A stretch of 64,000 bases of DNA from Croceicoccus sediminis (GTDB lineage Bacteria > Pseudomonadota > Alphaproteobacteria > Sphingomonadales > Sphingomonadaceae): positions 372,001-436,000 of the forward strand of contig NZ_SUNC01000002.1 in the NCBI RefSeq assembly GCF_007570835.1, written 5' to 3'. Below, piece by piece: positions 18,168 through 27,364 of this stretch. Position numbers and translations under genes: made by a program. Position 1 is the stretch's first letter, and each line of letters starts with the position of its first letter. The notes below the pieces were generated by a model that was not told the origin of the DNA, did not search any database, and saw nothing but the letters and a program-made list of their open reading frames with translations.

Positions 18168-19087
18168 GCGGGCCTCTCGCCTTTCTTGTCCTCGCGCATG
18201 ACGATCCCGCGATGCTGCGCCGCTTGTGCGAAAGGCTCTCGCCGCACCCGACTTACGTGCACATCGATGCCAAGGCGCAAGACATGGGCGCGGACATTCT
18301 GGCTGACATGCCGCACGTGACGGTGGCCAGCCATCGCCACGCGATAGACTGGGCGGGATATGCCATGGTCGAGGCGACGCTGGACCTGCTCGAACTGGCC
18401 CGCAAGGACGGTTTGGCCCGTCACACGCTGCTGATTTCGGGCCACTGCTATCCGATCCGCCCCGTGGCCGATCTGGCCGGGATGTTGGCGGGGATGCAGG
18501 GCGAGGACGTGATCCAGATGGTCCGCGTCGGGCCGGATTCGGTCCTTCGCGGACTGGTCGGTCGCCACTGGCGGCAGCGGCCGTTCCTGTCCCATCGCAC
18601 CCGCGCGCGGCACCGCTTCGCAGCGAGAGCTGACGACCTTGCGCGGCGCATCCGCAACCGGATTGCGCGGAGCATCGGGCGGCGGTTCGAGGACGAAGTG
18701 GCGTTTGACCTGTACCACGGCGCATCGTGGTGGGCTTTGAGCGCGGAAACGGTCGCCACCGTGCTTGACGCCCATGCCGCCGATCCGCAGCTTGGCCAGG
18801 CGCTGCGGACCGGGTTCGCGCCCGATGAACTGTTTTTCCAGACCATGATCGCCGCAGGCCCGCGCGCCGGACATCAGCACGGGCCGGACGAGGACAAGGG
18901 TGGCGACAATATCTACGATGCGCCGCTCGTGCTCGTACGCAAGGGCAATGCCCGCTGGATGCGCGACGATGCCGAAACGCGGAAGGCCATCGCGTCGACC
19001 GACCGGTTCTTCGCCCGGAAGATCGCGTCGCGCGATGCGGGGCTGCTCGACTGGATCGACCGCGAGCGGCTGAGGATCGCGGCATGA
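18164..19087 (+). CDS. Family 14 (core-2/I-branching type) glycosyltransferase
   Basis: The 307-residue protein starts LAFLVLAHDDPAMLRRL, continues with YVHIDAKA, HAIDWAGYAMVEATLDLL and LISGHCYPIRP, and later has YHGASWWALS. These segments are characteristic of the bacterial beta-1,6-N-acetylglucosaminyltransferase-like (GT14, Branch) family. Bacterial members often transfer xylose or GlcNAc in polysaccharide clusters; the donor here is unknown. It overlaps its neighbours by ATGA on both sides and belongs to the tight operon 14670-22683. Confidence 0.87.
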   Translation: MSGPLAFLVLAHDDPAMLRRLCERLSPHPTYVHIDAKAQDMGADILADMPHVTVASHRHAIDWAGYAMVEATLDLLELARKDGLARHTLLISGHCYPIRPVADLAGMLAGMQGEDVIQMVRVGPDSVLRGLVGRHWRQRPFLSHRTRARHRFAARADDLARRIRNRIARSIGRRFEDEVAFDLYHGASWWALSAETVATVLDAHAADPQLGQALRTGFAPDELFFQTMIAAGPRAGHQHGPDEDKGGDNIYDAPLVLVRKGNARWMRDDAETRKAIASTDRFFARKIASRDAGLLDWIDRERLRIAA

Positions 19088-20043
19088 GCGCGATCTATGA
19101 GCTTCGCGGCAAGCGCGTCTATGTCGCGGGCCACCGCGGCATGGTGGGTTCGGCCATCGTGCGCCGCTTGGCGACCGCAGGTTGCGAAGTGCTGACGAGC
19201 GAGCGGACAACGGACTTGCGCGATCAGGCGGCGGTCGACGCATGGTTCGAAGCCAATCGTCCTGACGCCGTTTTCATGGCCGCGGCGCGTGTCGGCGGCA
19301 TACTCGCTAACGACAGCTATCCCGCGCAGTTCCTCTACGACAACCTGATGATCGAGGCGAATGTCGTGGAAGCGTCGCGCCGGTCCGGCGTGGGCAAGTT
19401 GCTCATGCTCGGCTCGTCCTGCATCTACCCGCGCGATGCAGCCCAGCCGATTGCAGAGGACGCGCTGCTGACCGGCCCGCTGGAGGCCACGAACAAGTGG
19501 TACGCGATCGCCAAGATCGCGGGCGTCATGCTGTGCGATGCCTATCGCGCCGAATATGGCTGCGACTTCATCTCGGCCATGCCGACCAACCTCTATGGTC
19601 CGGGCGACAACTTCGACCTCGAGACCAGCCACGTCCTGCCCGCCCTGCTGCGCAAGACGCACGAGGCGAAAGTTGCGGGCGACGATGCCATCGTCGTCTG
19701 GGGTTCGGGTAAGCCGCGCCGCGAATTCCTGCACGTCGACGACCTTGCCGATGCCTGCGTTTTCCTGATGGAGCATTTCTCGGCCGCCGGGCAGGTCAAT
19801 ATCGGTTGCGGCGTCGATCTCGAAGTGGGCGAGCTGGCACGCCTGATCGCCGATGTCGTCGGCTTCGAAGGCAGGCTGGAATTCGATACCTCACGCCCCG
19901 ACGGCACGATGCGCAAACGACTCGACGTCTCCAAGCTCTCGAACCTGGGCTGGGAGGCCAGCATCGGGCTTCGTGAGGGGATCGAGCAGGTCTATCGCGA
20001 GTTCCGTTCGGGCGAAGCGCGGCAGGTGCGTCTTGGCGGCTGA
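19084..20043 (+). CDS. fcl: GDP-L-fucose synthase-like epimerase/reductase
   Basis: The 319-residue SDR shows GHRGMVGSAIVRR, MAAARVGGILAN, LGSSCIYPRDA (catalytic Ser and Cys), KWYAIAKIAG (Tyr-x-x-x-Lys), TNLYGPGDNFDLETSHVLPAL (catalytic His) and EFLHVDDLADAC. All catalytic residues known for GDP-fucose synthase are present. It converts GDP-4-keto-6-deoxymannose to GDP-L-fucose. Colitose synthase ColC is a close relative and catalyses the same epimerisation and reduction on the 3-deoxy substrate. With a ColD-like gene in the same operon, either product is possible. Its usual partner Gmd is deleted here. Confidence 0.88.
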   Translation: MSAIYELRGKRVYVAGHRGMVGSAIVRRLATAGCEVLTSERTTDLRDQAAVDAWFEANRPDAVFMAAARVGGILANDSYPAQFLYDNLMIEANVVEASRRSGVGKLLMLGSSCIYPRDAAQPIAEDALLTGPLEATNKWYAIAKIAGVMLCDAYRAEYGCDFISAMPTNLYGPGDNFDLETSHVLPALLRKTHEAKVAGDDAIVVWGSGKPRREFLHVDDLADACVFLMEHFSAAGQVNIGCGVDLEVGELARLIADVVGFEGRLEFDTSRPDGTMRKRLDVSKLSNLGWEASIGLREGIEQVYREFRSGEARQVRLGG

Positions 20044-21310
20044 CAATCCCGCGGGTCCCTTGCGGATCCTTGTGGTGGGGCTGAACTACGCGCCGGAACC
20101 GGTCGGTATCGGCCCCTATACAACGGGGCTTGCCGAGGGTCTGGTGGCGCGCGGCCACCGCGTCGAGGCCGTCGCCGGGCGCCCTTACTATCCGCAATGG
20201 TCGCCGCTGCCGGGATACCCCGCGCGCTGGAGCCGCCGTGTCGAGAGCGGTGTCGGCATCACCCGCGTACCGCACTACATTCCGCGCAATCCGGGCGGGC
20301 TGAAGCGGCTGATCCACCTTGCGAGCTTCACGCTTGCCGCGCTCTATCCGGCGATGAAGCAGGCGCGTCGGATGAAGCCCGACCATGTCCTCGTCGTTGC
20401 GCCGTCGCTGCTGGCGATGCCGGTCGGGGCGCTTGCCGCGCGCATTTCGGGCGCGAGGCTGTGGGTCCACGTCCAGGATTTCGAACTCGAAGCCGCGCAG
20501 GCGACCGGTCTTCTGTCGGGCGGGGGAGCGGTTGCCCGGCTGGGCCGCGCGGTGGAACGCTTTCTCTTCGGTCTTGCGGACTTTGCCTCGACGATCAGCC
20601 CGGCCATGCGCACGCGGCTGGTGGCGAAGCGCTTTGCCCCAGGCGACACATTCGAGATGCGCAACTGGGCCAATCACGCGGACACGATCGGGGCAGCGGG
20701 CGGAAAGGCAAGCGGATCGTCGTCCTACGCCCGAGCGTGGGGGCTCGAAGGGCGCAAGGTCCTGCTCTATTCGGGCAATATCGCGAACAAGCAGGGGCTC
20801 GACGTCGTGATCGATGCAGCGCGGCTTCTGTCAGGCCGCGACGATCTTGCCTTCGTGATTTGCGGTGAGGGGCCGAACCGTCAAAAGCTGGAGGCACAGG
20901 CCGCGGGGCTCGGCAATATTCAGTTCCACGATCTCCAGCCGAGTGCGAAAGTGGGCGACCTGCTCGCGCTCGCCCATGCGCACCTGCTTCCGCAAAAGGC
21001 GGGCGCTGCCGATCTTGTCCTGCCCTCGAAGCTGACGAATATTCTCGCCTCGGGCCGTCCGGTGATCGCAACGGCAGAGGCTGGAACAGGCCTTGCCGAG
21101 GAGTGCGAAGGCTGCGGTTTCGTGACCGCGCCCGAAGATGCACGCGCGCTTGCCGATGCGATCGAGCGGCTTGCCGATGACGGCGCCCTTGCCGACCGTT
21201 TGGGCGCCAGGGCGCGGCTGCGAGCGCGGGAGCGTTGGGCACTGGACGGGATACTCGATGCGACCGAGGCCGAGCTGATCGCCCGCCGGCCTGCGAGAGG
21301 CGCTGCATGA
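20033..21310 (+). CDS. Family 4 glycosyltransferase, WcaI-like
   Basis: The approximately 425-residue protein begins RILVVGLNYAPEPVGIGPYT, the WcaI-type N-terminus. It continues with GRPYYPQW, DFELEAAQATGLL and a C-terminal GT-B domain (LYSGNIANKQGLDVVI, FVICGEGPNR, PSKLTNILASGRPVIA). WcaI-like enzymes extend colanic-acid-type repeats, often with fucose. No ATG or GTG is available in frame before the first strand. TTG 20033 (11-base overlap with fcl) or TTG 20060 must serve; I list the first. The start of the next gene overlaps its stop as ATGA. Confidence 0.87.
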   Translation: MAADNPAGPLRILVVGLNYAPEPVGIGPYTTGLAEGLVARGHRVEAVAGRPYYPQWSPLPGYPARWSRRVESGVGITRVPHYIPRNPGGLKRLIHLASFTLAALYPAMKQARRMKPDHVLVVAPSLLAMPVGALAARISGARLWVHVQDFELEAAQATGLLSGGGAVARLGRAVERFLFGLADFASTISPAMRTRLVAKRFAPGDTFEMRNWANHADTIGAAGGKASGSSSYARAWGLEGRKVLLYSGNIANKQGLDVVIDAARLLSGRDDLAFVICGEGPNRQKLEAQAAGLGNIQFHDLQPSAKVGDLLALAHAHLLPQKAGAADLVLPSKLTNILASGRPVIATAEAGTGLAEECEGCGFVTAPEDARALADAIERLADDGALADRLGARARLRARERWALDGILDATEAELIARRPARGAA

Positions 21311-22683
21311 TCCGCCGCATCGTGTCGCGCATGAGCGGGCCGGGCCTTGTCGGCAATGTCGGGGCGCAGGGCATCAGCCAGGCCGTCAACATGGCCGTGC
21401 AACTGCTGTCGGTCCCGATTCTCGCAACCAACTGGGGGCTCGAGACTTACGGCGTCTGGCTGATCCTTTTCTCGATCCCCTATTACCTCGCGATGAGCGA
21501 TCTCGGACTGATCGGTGCGGCGGCGAACGACATCGCCGCTGCCGCCGCGCAGGACCGGCGCGACGATGCGCTGCGCACGATGCAGGCGGTGCAGTCGGGC
21601 GTGACCCTGATCGGCATCGCGGTCGTCGCGATCTGCGCGATTGTCCTGCTCTGGCCGGGCAGCGACCTTCTCGCCTTCGCGCAGGACGCGGCAGGGGGCG
21701 ATGCCATCGCGACGTTGCTCGTCATCGTGGCCTGGGGCGTTCTGGGACAGCAGTTCGCCATTGCGCGCGCCGGGCTGCGTGCAGGCGGGCATTATCCGGC
21801 GGCGATCTACCTGATTACCGCGGCGACCGCGATCGAGACGCTGGCTCTCTGGGCCTGGGTGCTGACCGGCGGTGGCCTGTTGGGTGCGGCATTGTGCTAT
21901 CTGGTCGGCCACGCGATCGTGCTGGCGGCGATGCGGATGGCGATTGCGCGCAAGGTGCCGTGGCTGGCGCAGTGGCGCTGGCGGGTCGAGGCGTCGGAGC
22001 TTCGCCGCCTGTTCCGTCCAGCGCTCGCCATGATGCTTATCCCGCTGTGCTATGCGCTCTCGATGCAGGGCATGATCCTTGCCATCGGCGCGGCTGCGGG
22101 GGCAGCGGCGGTGCCCTATTTTACCAGCGTCCGGACGCTGACCCGCGCTGCAGTCCAGGTGACGGGCGTGATCAACGTCGCCTCCATGCCCGAATTCACT
22201 GTCGCCCATGCGCGGGGTGACCTTGCCAAGCGCGAGGAACTGGTAGCGCTTTCGATCATGACCGGTCTGGTTGTACTGATCCCCGCGGCGAGCGTGCTGT
22301 TCGCGGCGGGACCGTGGCTAGTCGCGCTATGGACCGGCGGAGAGATCGCGCCGGGTTACCTCCTGGTCGCTATGCTGACGACTGCAATGGTCCTGAACGG
22401 GCTATGGGTGCCGATCAGCAACCTGATGATGGCGGTGAACGAGCATGAGCGGTTCAGCTACGTCTTTGCAGGGCTGGCCGCGCTGTCGGTGGTCATGGCT
22501 TTCGTCCTGTCCCGCCGCATGGGCGCAGAAGGCGCGGCGCTGGCCGCGATGTGTTTCGATGCGGCGATGCTGGGCTGGGTCGGCTTTCAGGCGCGGCGCA
22601 TGGACCTGCTCCACGCAGCGGCGCTTCGCCGTGCGCCGGGGCGCGTGAAAGCGATGCTCGCCAGGTTCCTCGGGCGGGGCTGA
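21307..22683 (+). CDS. Polysaccharide flippase, Wzx/MATE-like
   Basis: The 458-residue protein starts at ATG 21307 and consists of about 12 hydrophobic helices, beginning GPGLVGNVGAQGISQAVNMAVQLLSVP and LATNWGLETYGVWLILFSIPYYLAMSDLGL. This is the pattern of Wzx/lipopolysaccharide-exporter proteins of the MOP superfamily. It would flip undecaprenyl-linked repeat units to the periplasmic face. It is the last gene of the tight operon and ends 10 bases before the convergent polymerase gene. Confidence 0.88.
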   Translation: MIRRIVSRMSGPGLVGNVGAQGISQAVNMAVQLLSVPILATNWGLETYGVWLILFSIPYYLAMSDLGLIGAAANDIAAAAAQDRRDDALRTMQAVQSGVTLIGIAVVAICAIVLLWPGSDLLAFAQDAAGGDAIATLLVIVAWGVLGQQFAIARAGLRAGGHYPAAIYLITAATAIETLALWAWVLTGGGLLGAALCYLVGHAIVLAAMRMAIARKVPWLAQWRWRVEASELRRLFRPALAMMLIPLCYALSMQGMILAIGAAAGAAAVPYFTSVRTLTRAAVQVTGVINVASMPEFTVAHARGDLAKREELVALSIMTGLVVLIPAASVLFAAGPWLVALWTGGEIAPGYLLVAMLTTAMVLNGLWVPISNLMMAVNEHERFSYVFAGLAALSVVMAFVLSRRMGAEGAALAAMCFDAAMLGWVGFQARRMDLLHAAALRRAPGRVKAMLARFLGRG

Positions 22684-22693
22684 CCTCCGGGCT

Positions 22694-24115
22694 TCAGCGC
22701 GAGGCAGGCACCAGGCTGGCGATCGCCTTGCGCCTTTCGGCAGGTGTCATCGCGGCGCGTTCGGGGGTCGCAGTATCCGGCATCCGGCGCAGCGCGTCGC
22801 CGCGCATCTCCATCGCGCCCGGAATCTTCAGCATCCGCGCAATGCCCCACCACAGGCCGAGCGGAATAAGGAGATAGAACAGCGACATCTTGACCGTCGA
22901 CAGCAGCGATCCATCACGAAAGCCGATTACTGCGGTCGCGAGGAAAAGCATGTAGATCAGCAGCGCGAACGTGCTGCGCTTGCCGATCAGCAGCCAGCGA
23001 TAGGCATAACCGAAGATCGCCGCAAAGACCGCGCACTGGATCACCACGCCGATCCAGCCCAGTTCGTACCAGCCCATCCCCGGCAGCGACGTCGTCATGC
23101 CCAGCGGGCTGCCATAATCGAACAGGTTGATCGTCTTGATCGGCGCGCCGACCGGCTTCCCGGACCAGAGCGCGCGTGGAATCCACTCGGTAAAGATCTG
23201 CAGGTTCGACAGGAAATAGTCGTAAGTGCCCGATCGCTGGGGGACTGCGTACACGAGGTACTCGAAGTACTCCATGTTCGCGAAGTCCATGTGCTCCAGC
23301 GGTTTCAGCGCGGCACGCTCATAAGTACGCGCCTGGTCGGCCACGAAGATCGAACGGATCGCCTTGCCGCGGTCGGCGACGACGAAGTTGAACAGGACCA
23401 GCACGCCCGCACCCATCGCGATGGTGCGCCATTCGGGCCACTTGCGCCGGTTTTCCCACAGCCAGAGCAGCATGAGCGCGAACGAGGCATAGACAAATGC
23501 CCCGCGTCCGCCCGACCCGGCCTTCACGAAGACGAAGAACGCAAACGGCAGCAGTGACCACCAGCGGAACCGGTAGAGCCATGCGGTCACGACCGAGAGC
23601 GAGGCCAGCACCAACTGCATCTCGAAAAAATAGCCGTTGCCGGTGGTGTTGATGCGGATGTTCGTCTCGGTATCGAAGACCATCGTGCCGGTGTCGGTGG
23701 CCGAATTCATCCAGTAGTCGAAGATCGAGTATAGCCCGACCGGCGCAAGGATCAGCGCTGCGGCAATGAAGGGCTTGCGCAGCGAACGGCGCGAAATTTC
23801 GTCGAATTCGTCGCGCTCGAACACGACGGGTTGGCGCGCGACCGACATGGCTGTCGCGACGAACGTCACCATGCCCAGGTTCGCGGCAAGGATCACCGTC
23901 ATCTTGTCCGACAGCGAAGGCTGGAACTGGTAGGTCGCGTAGACGAATTCGAAGTCCATCAGCCGCGCCGCAATGGGGCGCAGGACAAAGATGAAGCCGT
24001 GGAACAGCAGGTAGAGCGAGGCCGGGTGAAATACCGAGGCGGCCGGACGATGCACGTAGATAAATACGACCGCGATGTAGAAGAGCGTCGAGGCGAGAAG
24101 CAGCAGGTCGTACAT
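22694..24115 (-). CDS. Oligosaccharide repeat-unit polymerase, Wzy-like
   Basis: The 473-residue membrane protein has about 10-12 hydrophobic helices from its first residues (LLLLASTLFYIAVVFIYV). A long polar stretch around residues 270-340 contains RSGTYDYFLSNLQIFTEWIPRALWSGKP and GYGSPLGM-like Gly-Pro-rich loops. This topology fits the EpsG/Wzy polymerases, which share little sequence. It differs clearly from the ligase-type protein at 7463-8800, so the locus has two candidate polymerases. It is transcribed towards the flippase gene. Confidence 0.72.
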   Translation of the reverse strand: MYDLLLLASTLFYIAVVFIYVHRPAASVFHPASLYLLFHGFIFVLRPIAARLMDFEFVYATYQFQPSLSDKMTVILAANLGMVTFVATAMSVARQPVVFERDEFDEISRRSLRKPFIAAALILAPVGLYSIFDYWMNSATDTGTMVFDTETNIRINTTGNGYFFEMQLVLASLSVVTAWLYRFRWWSLLPFAFFVFVKAGSGGRGAFVYASFALMLLWLWENRRKWPEWRTIAMGAGVLVLFNFVVADRGKAIRSIFVADQARTYERAALKPLEHMDFANMEYFEYLVYAVPQRSGTYDYFLSNLQIFTEWIPRALWSGKPVGAPIKTINLFDYGSPLGMTTSLPGMGWYELGWIGVVIQCAVFAAIFGYAYRWLLIGKRSTFALLIYMLFLATAVIGFRDGSLLSTVKMSLFYLLIPLGLWWGIARMLKIPGAMEMRGDALRRMPDTATPERAAMTPAERRKAIASLVPASR

Positions 24116-24293
24116 GTCCGGGGAGAATTTCGATCTGGCGAATGAGGTGCGCGGGCGCCGACCATAGTCGCGATGGCCCGGCTTAGAAAGCCCGCCGGTT
24201 CGTGCGGTGGAGAGGCGCCCGTCCGAACGGTTTGCCAGCGCCGGGCAACTCGCTTATGGCCTGCCGCTTCGCTAGGATCGGGATTGTCAGTTC

Positions 24294-25391
24294 ATGCCTT
24301 CCGGCAGGAAACCTATTGTTCTTCTTTGGGAAAATTTCGGTCCCAATCACTACGACCGGCTGAACGCAGTCGCCGATGCGGGTTATGACCTGACCGCGAT
24401 CCAGATCGCCAGCAAGTCGAACATGTATGACTGGGAAGAAGGCGGCTCGAACCGCTTCCGCACTGTAACGCTGGCGAAATCGCACGACGAGCTGACGCCG
24501 CCGATTCTTGCGCGCAAGATCGTTGCCGCAGTGGGCGAAAGCGGCGCGCGCGACATCTTCATGTGCCACTACGAATTCCCCGGCGTGTTCATGGCCGCTG
24601 GCTGGCTGCGCGCAACGGGTCGCAGGCCCTATGCGATGATCGCGTCCAAGTTCGACGACTACGACCGCAAGTGGTGGCGCGAAAGCGGGAAATCAGTCCT
24701 GCTCAAGCCCTATTGCGGGGCGATCGTGGGGAGCGAGCGTTCGGTCCGCTACATGCGTTTCCTCGGCCTCAAGGACGCGGTGACCGGCTACGACACGCTG
24801 TCGGTCGAACGGTTGCGGTCACAGAACCCGGATGCCATCGCCGAGTTGGACGGCACCGCGCGGCCCTTCCTCGTCGTCGCGCGGCTGGTGCCGAAGAAGA
24901 ACATCGCCTTCACGCTCGAATGTTTCGCGCAATATGTCGCGCGCAACGGGACGGCCCGGCGACTGGAGATCCTGGGCGACGGGCCCCTGCGTTCTGAACT
25001 TGAGGCAAAAGCGCAGGCGCTCGGCATTGCGGGGCAGGTCGATTTTCGCGGGCTTTGCCCGACCGCCGAAGTCACCGGAGCGATGCAGCGCAGTGCCGCT
25101 CTCCTGCTGCCCAGTATCGAGGAACAGTACGGTCTCGTCGTCATCGAGGCACTGGCCAGCGGCCTTCCCGTCATCGCCTCCACCCAGTGTGGGGCGACCG
25201 ATGTCGTGCTCGACAATCTCGTGAACGGGTTTGCCGTCGCATCGGATTCGCACGCGCAGATGCTGGCCGCGATGGAGGCGATCGGCACGGACGAGTCCAT
25301 GCGCAAACGCATGGCCGCCGCCGCGTACGACAGTGCCGAACGCGGCGACGTGCGCCATTTCGTGGCGGGTCTCGAACGCCTGATGGGTTGA
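24294..25391 (+). CDS. Family 4 glycosyltransferase
   Basis: The 365-residue protein begins IVLLWENFGPNHYDRLNAV, an acceptor-side Rossmann strand. It has a typical donor domain: LVVARLVPKKNIAFTLECF, RRLEILGDGPLRSEL and LLPSIEEQYGLVVIEALASGLPVIAS with the E-x7-E motif. It is a retaining GT-B enzyme of the cytoplasm adding a sugar to the repeat. It is divergent from the Wzy-like gene (178-base gap) and convergent with the beta-helix gene. Confidence 0.86.
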   Translation: MPSGRKPIVLLWENFGPNHYDRLNAVADAGYDLTAIQIASKSNMYDWEEGGSNRFRTVTLAKSHDELTPPILARKIVAAVGESGARDIFMCHYEFPGVFMAAGWLRATGRRPYAMIASKFDDYDRKWWRESGKSVLLKPYCGAIVGSERSVRYMRFLGLKDAVTGYDTLSVERLRSQNPDAIAELDGTARPFLVVARLVPKKNIAFTLECFAQYVARNGTARRLEILGDGPLRSELEAKAQALGIAGQVDFRGLCPTAEVTGAMQRSAALLLPSIEEQYGLVVIEALASGLPVIASTQCGATDVVLDNLVNGFAVASDSHAQMLAAMEAIGTDESMRKRMAAAAYDSAERGDVRHFVAGLERLMG

Positions 25392-25405
25392 GACCCGCCG
25401 ACGGG

Positions 25406-27364
25406 TCAGACGGGGTCTGCGCTCGAGAAGAAGCCGCTCTCTTCCCAGGCGCGTCCGTCGTATTTGTCGAACGTGAACTCGATCCAGTCCTTCTTGTTCA
25501 CCAACGTCCGCGTCTGCGAGAGCCGCAATCCCGCGGTGCCCTTGACGAAGCGGATGCCCGGTCCGTTGGTAAAGGCGTAGAAGCGGATCTTCTGCCCGTG
25601 TGCGAAGCCGTACTGGTATCCCGCTGCCGGTTCGGTCGCGACCGTGACGTCACGCGGAGCGGTGCCGGCCGACTGGTAGTAGCCCATGTGCACCGCGCTC
25701 GGCACGACAGTCAGGTTCTGGTCGATCCAGCCCAGCGAGTGCGCCACGTTGAACGCGCCTGCCGATACGTGGGTCGAGTTGTAGTCGCGCAGATCGAACT
25801 TGGGCATAGAGACCGGATTGATCGCATAGGGCGCCTTGTTCGCCTCGCCTTCGACGATGATGCGGCAGGTCGGCTCGACGTAACCGGTCCATGTCGCCGC
25901 GATCCATTCGCGCCCCGCCGCCTTGGCAACCGCAGTGCGCAGCGTTCGGACATAGATGCGCATGTTGCGCGGCGGTACCTGGTAGGTCCCGGCAGGCGCG
26001 CCGCTGACCTGGGTGGTGAGGTTGGCCGGCCCGCCGATCGAAACCGGCGAGAAGTTGCCGCGCTGGTCCATCCACGCCTCGATCTCGATGTCGATATCGC
26101 GAAGTGCGCTGTAGAGCGGGGTCGAGAAATAGACCTGCGTATCGATCGTGCGGATGGATCCGCGCGTCCAGCAACCGACCAGCAATTGCCCGATGTTCTT
26201 GAAGACGCAGCCTTCAAGCTGGGTCATCGGTGCGCTCTCGGTCTCGTCACGCGTGGGGTAGAGGTAGTTGTAGAGGATACCGTTGGTCGGTCCGCTGCCC
26301 AGCGTCGCCGTGCTGGCATCGCGCCAGACGCAGTTGGTGTAGCGGGCAAAGGTCTTGCCCGTGTCCTCATGCGCGATCAGCGCGTTGCCGAACTCGCAAT
26401 TGTCGGCGGTGATGCGGATGTTGGTGCCGGCATTCCATGCATTGCCGTTGGTGGTGTGCAGGTGCAGCCGCTCTGCATGAAGGCTGCGCGCATCGGCTCC
26501 GGCGATGAAGAAAAGCTCGCCCTTGAAGCCGTGGACCTCGCAGTCGCTGATGACCAGGTCGCCGACCCAGGTATCGTGGATACTGATGCCCTTGTCCGAG
26601 GTATCCCACCCGTCCCCGGTGACGAGGCTGGCGGTCGTGTTCGAATTGCCGGTGCGCTCGCGATTGCCCTGAAGCACAAGCCTACACATCTCGAACCGCT
26701 CGATGTTCAGCGCCTCGCCATCTTCCGGTTCGGTCATGTTGCCGAACAGGAAGATGCCGCCGCCGCGCCAGACCGCGTTCGTGGAAGAACCTTCACTGTC
26801 GGGCACGACCTGCCAGTTGGTTTCGGGATCGACGCCGCCCAGCCCGCGAAAATCGAGCACGCTGCGATCTGCAGAGGCACCGCGCAGCGAAATCGTCTTG
26901 GTGACGACGATCGGCCTTCCGTCGAGCTCGAAGCGCGATGCGCGCGGCGATGTCCGCACGGTCGCCCAGATGGCATAGCGCGGCATTGAGAACACGACTT
27001 CGCGGGCATCGATGGCCTCGACATAGTCGATGGTGGCCTGCACCGCAGGCTGGTCGTTCGCAACGCCATCACCGGCCGCGCCGCCCTGTTCGACGCTGAC
27101 GCTGCCGAAATCGGGGAGCAGGCGAAAGACCCGGCCGTCCGCTGCCGTAAAGACAAAGCGCGGGTGCTTCGCGGCAAGTGCCGCGTCGCAGAGCGCATCG
27201 TTAACATAAACCGCTGCACCAAGGCCCGAAGTGGTATGCCCCACGGTGTCGACGCGCAGCAGCGTGCGGGGCAGGGCAGCGCCTTCGAGATCGGCGAAGA
27301 GGCGCGGCATGGCGGCCTGCGCGGCGACACCCATGCCGCGCGCGACGATGTCCAGCCCGCTCAT
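25406..27364 (-). CDS. Right-handed beta-helix protein, phage tail-spike/pectate-lyase-like
   Basis: The 652-residue protein has no signal peptide. After about 85 residues comes GDGVANDQPAVQATIDYVEA, the pectate-lyase-3 type opening found in many phage tail spikes. A long region follows of short repeated strands rich in Asn, Ile and Thr (LVISDCEVHGFKGELFFIAG, IRITADNCEFGNALI, YTNCVWRDAS, LEGCVFKNIGQLLVG), as expected for a parallel beta-helix. The C-terminal 130 residues look like a separate beta domain. Such proteins bind or cleave polysaccharide. It overlaps the upstream 150-residue gene (ATGA), and both lie among EPS glycosyltransferases. Enzyme activity is unproven; catalytic acids cannot be placed by eye. 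Confidence 0.72.
   Translation of the reverse strand: MSGLDIVARGMGVAAQAAMPRLFADLEGAALPRTLLRVDTVGHTTSGLGAAVYVNDALCDAALAAKHPRFVFTAADGRVFRLLPDFGSVSVEQGGAAGDGVANDQPAVQATIDYVEAIDAREVVFSMPRYAIWATVRTSPRASRFELDGRPIVVTKTISLRGASADRSVLDFRGLGGVDPETNWQVVPDSEGSSTNAVWRGGGIFLFGNMTEPEDGEALNIERFEMCRLVLQGNRERTGNSNTTASLVTGDGWDTSDKGISIHDTWVGDLVISDCEVHGFKGELFFIAGADARSLHAERLHLHTTNGNAWNAGTNIRITADNCEFGNALIAHEDTGKTFARYTNCVWRDASTATLGSGPTNGILYNYLYPTRDETESAPMTQLEGCVFKNIGQLLVGCWTRGSIRTIDTQVYFSTPLYSALRDIDIEIEAWMDQRGNFSPVSIGGPANLTTQVSGAPAGTYQVPPRNMRIYVRTLRTAVAKAAGREWIAATWTGYVEPTCRIIVEGEANKAPYAINPVSMPKFDLRDYNSTHVSAGAFNVAHSLGWIDQNLTVVPSAVHMGYYQSAGTAPRDVTVATEPAAGYQYGFAHGQKIRFYAFTNGPGIRFVKGTAGLRLSQTRTLVNKKDWIEFTFDKYDGRAWEESGFFSSADPV

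Noticed and set aside
25055-26989. A 644-residue plus-strand frame across the GT4 end and the beta-helix gene
   Set aside because: It starts inside a real GT4 gene in another frame and has a random Arg/Val/Gly composition. The minus-strand beta-helix reading has recurring strand motifs.
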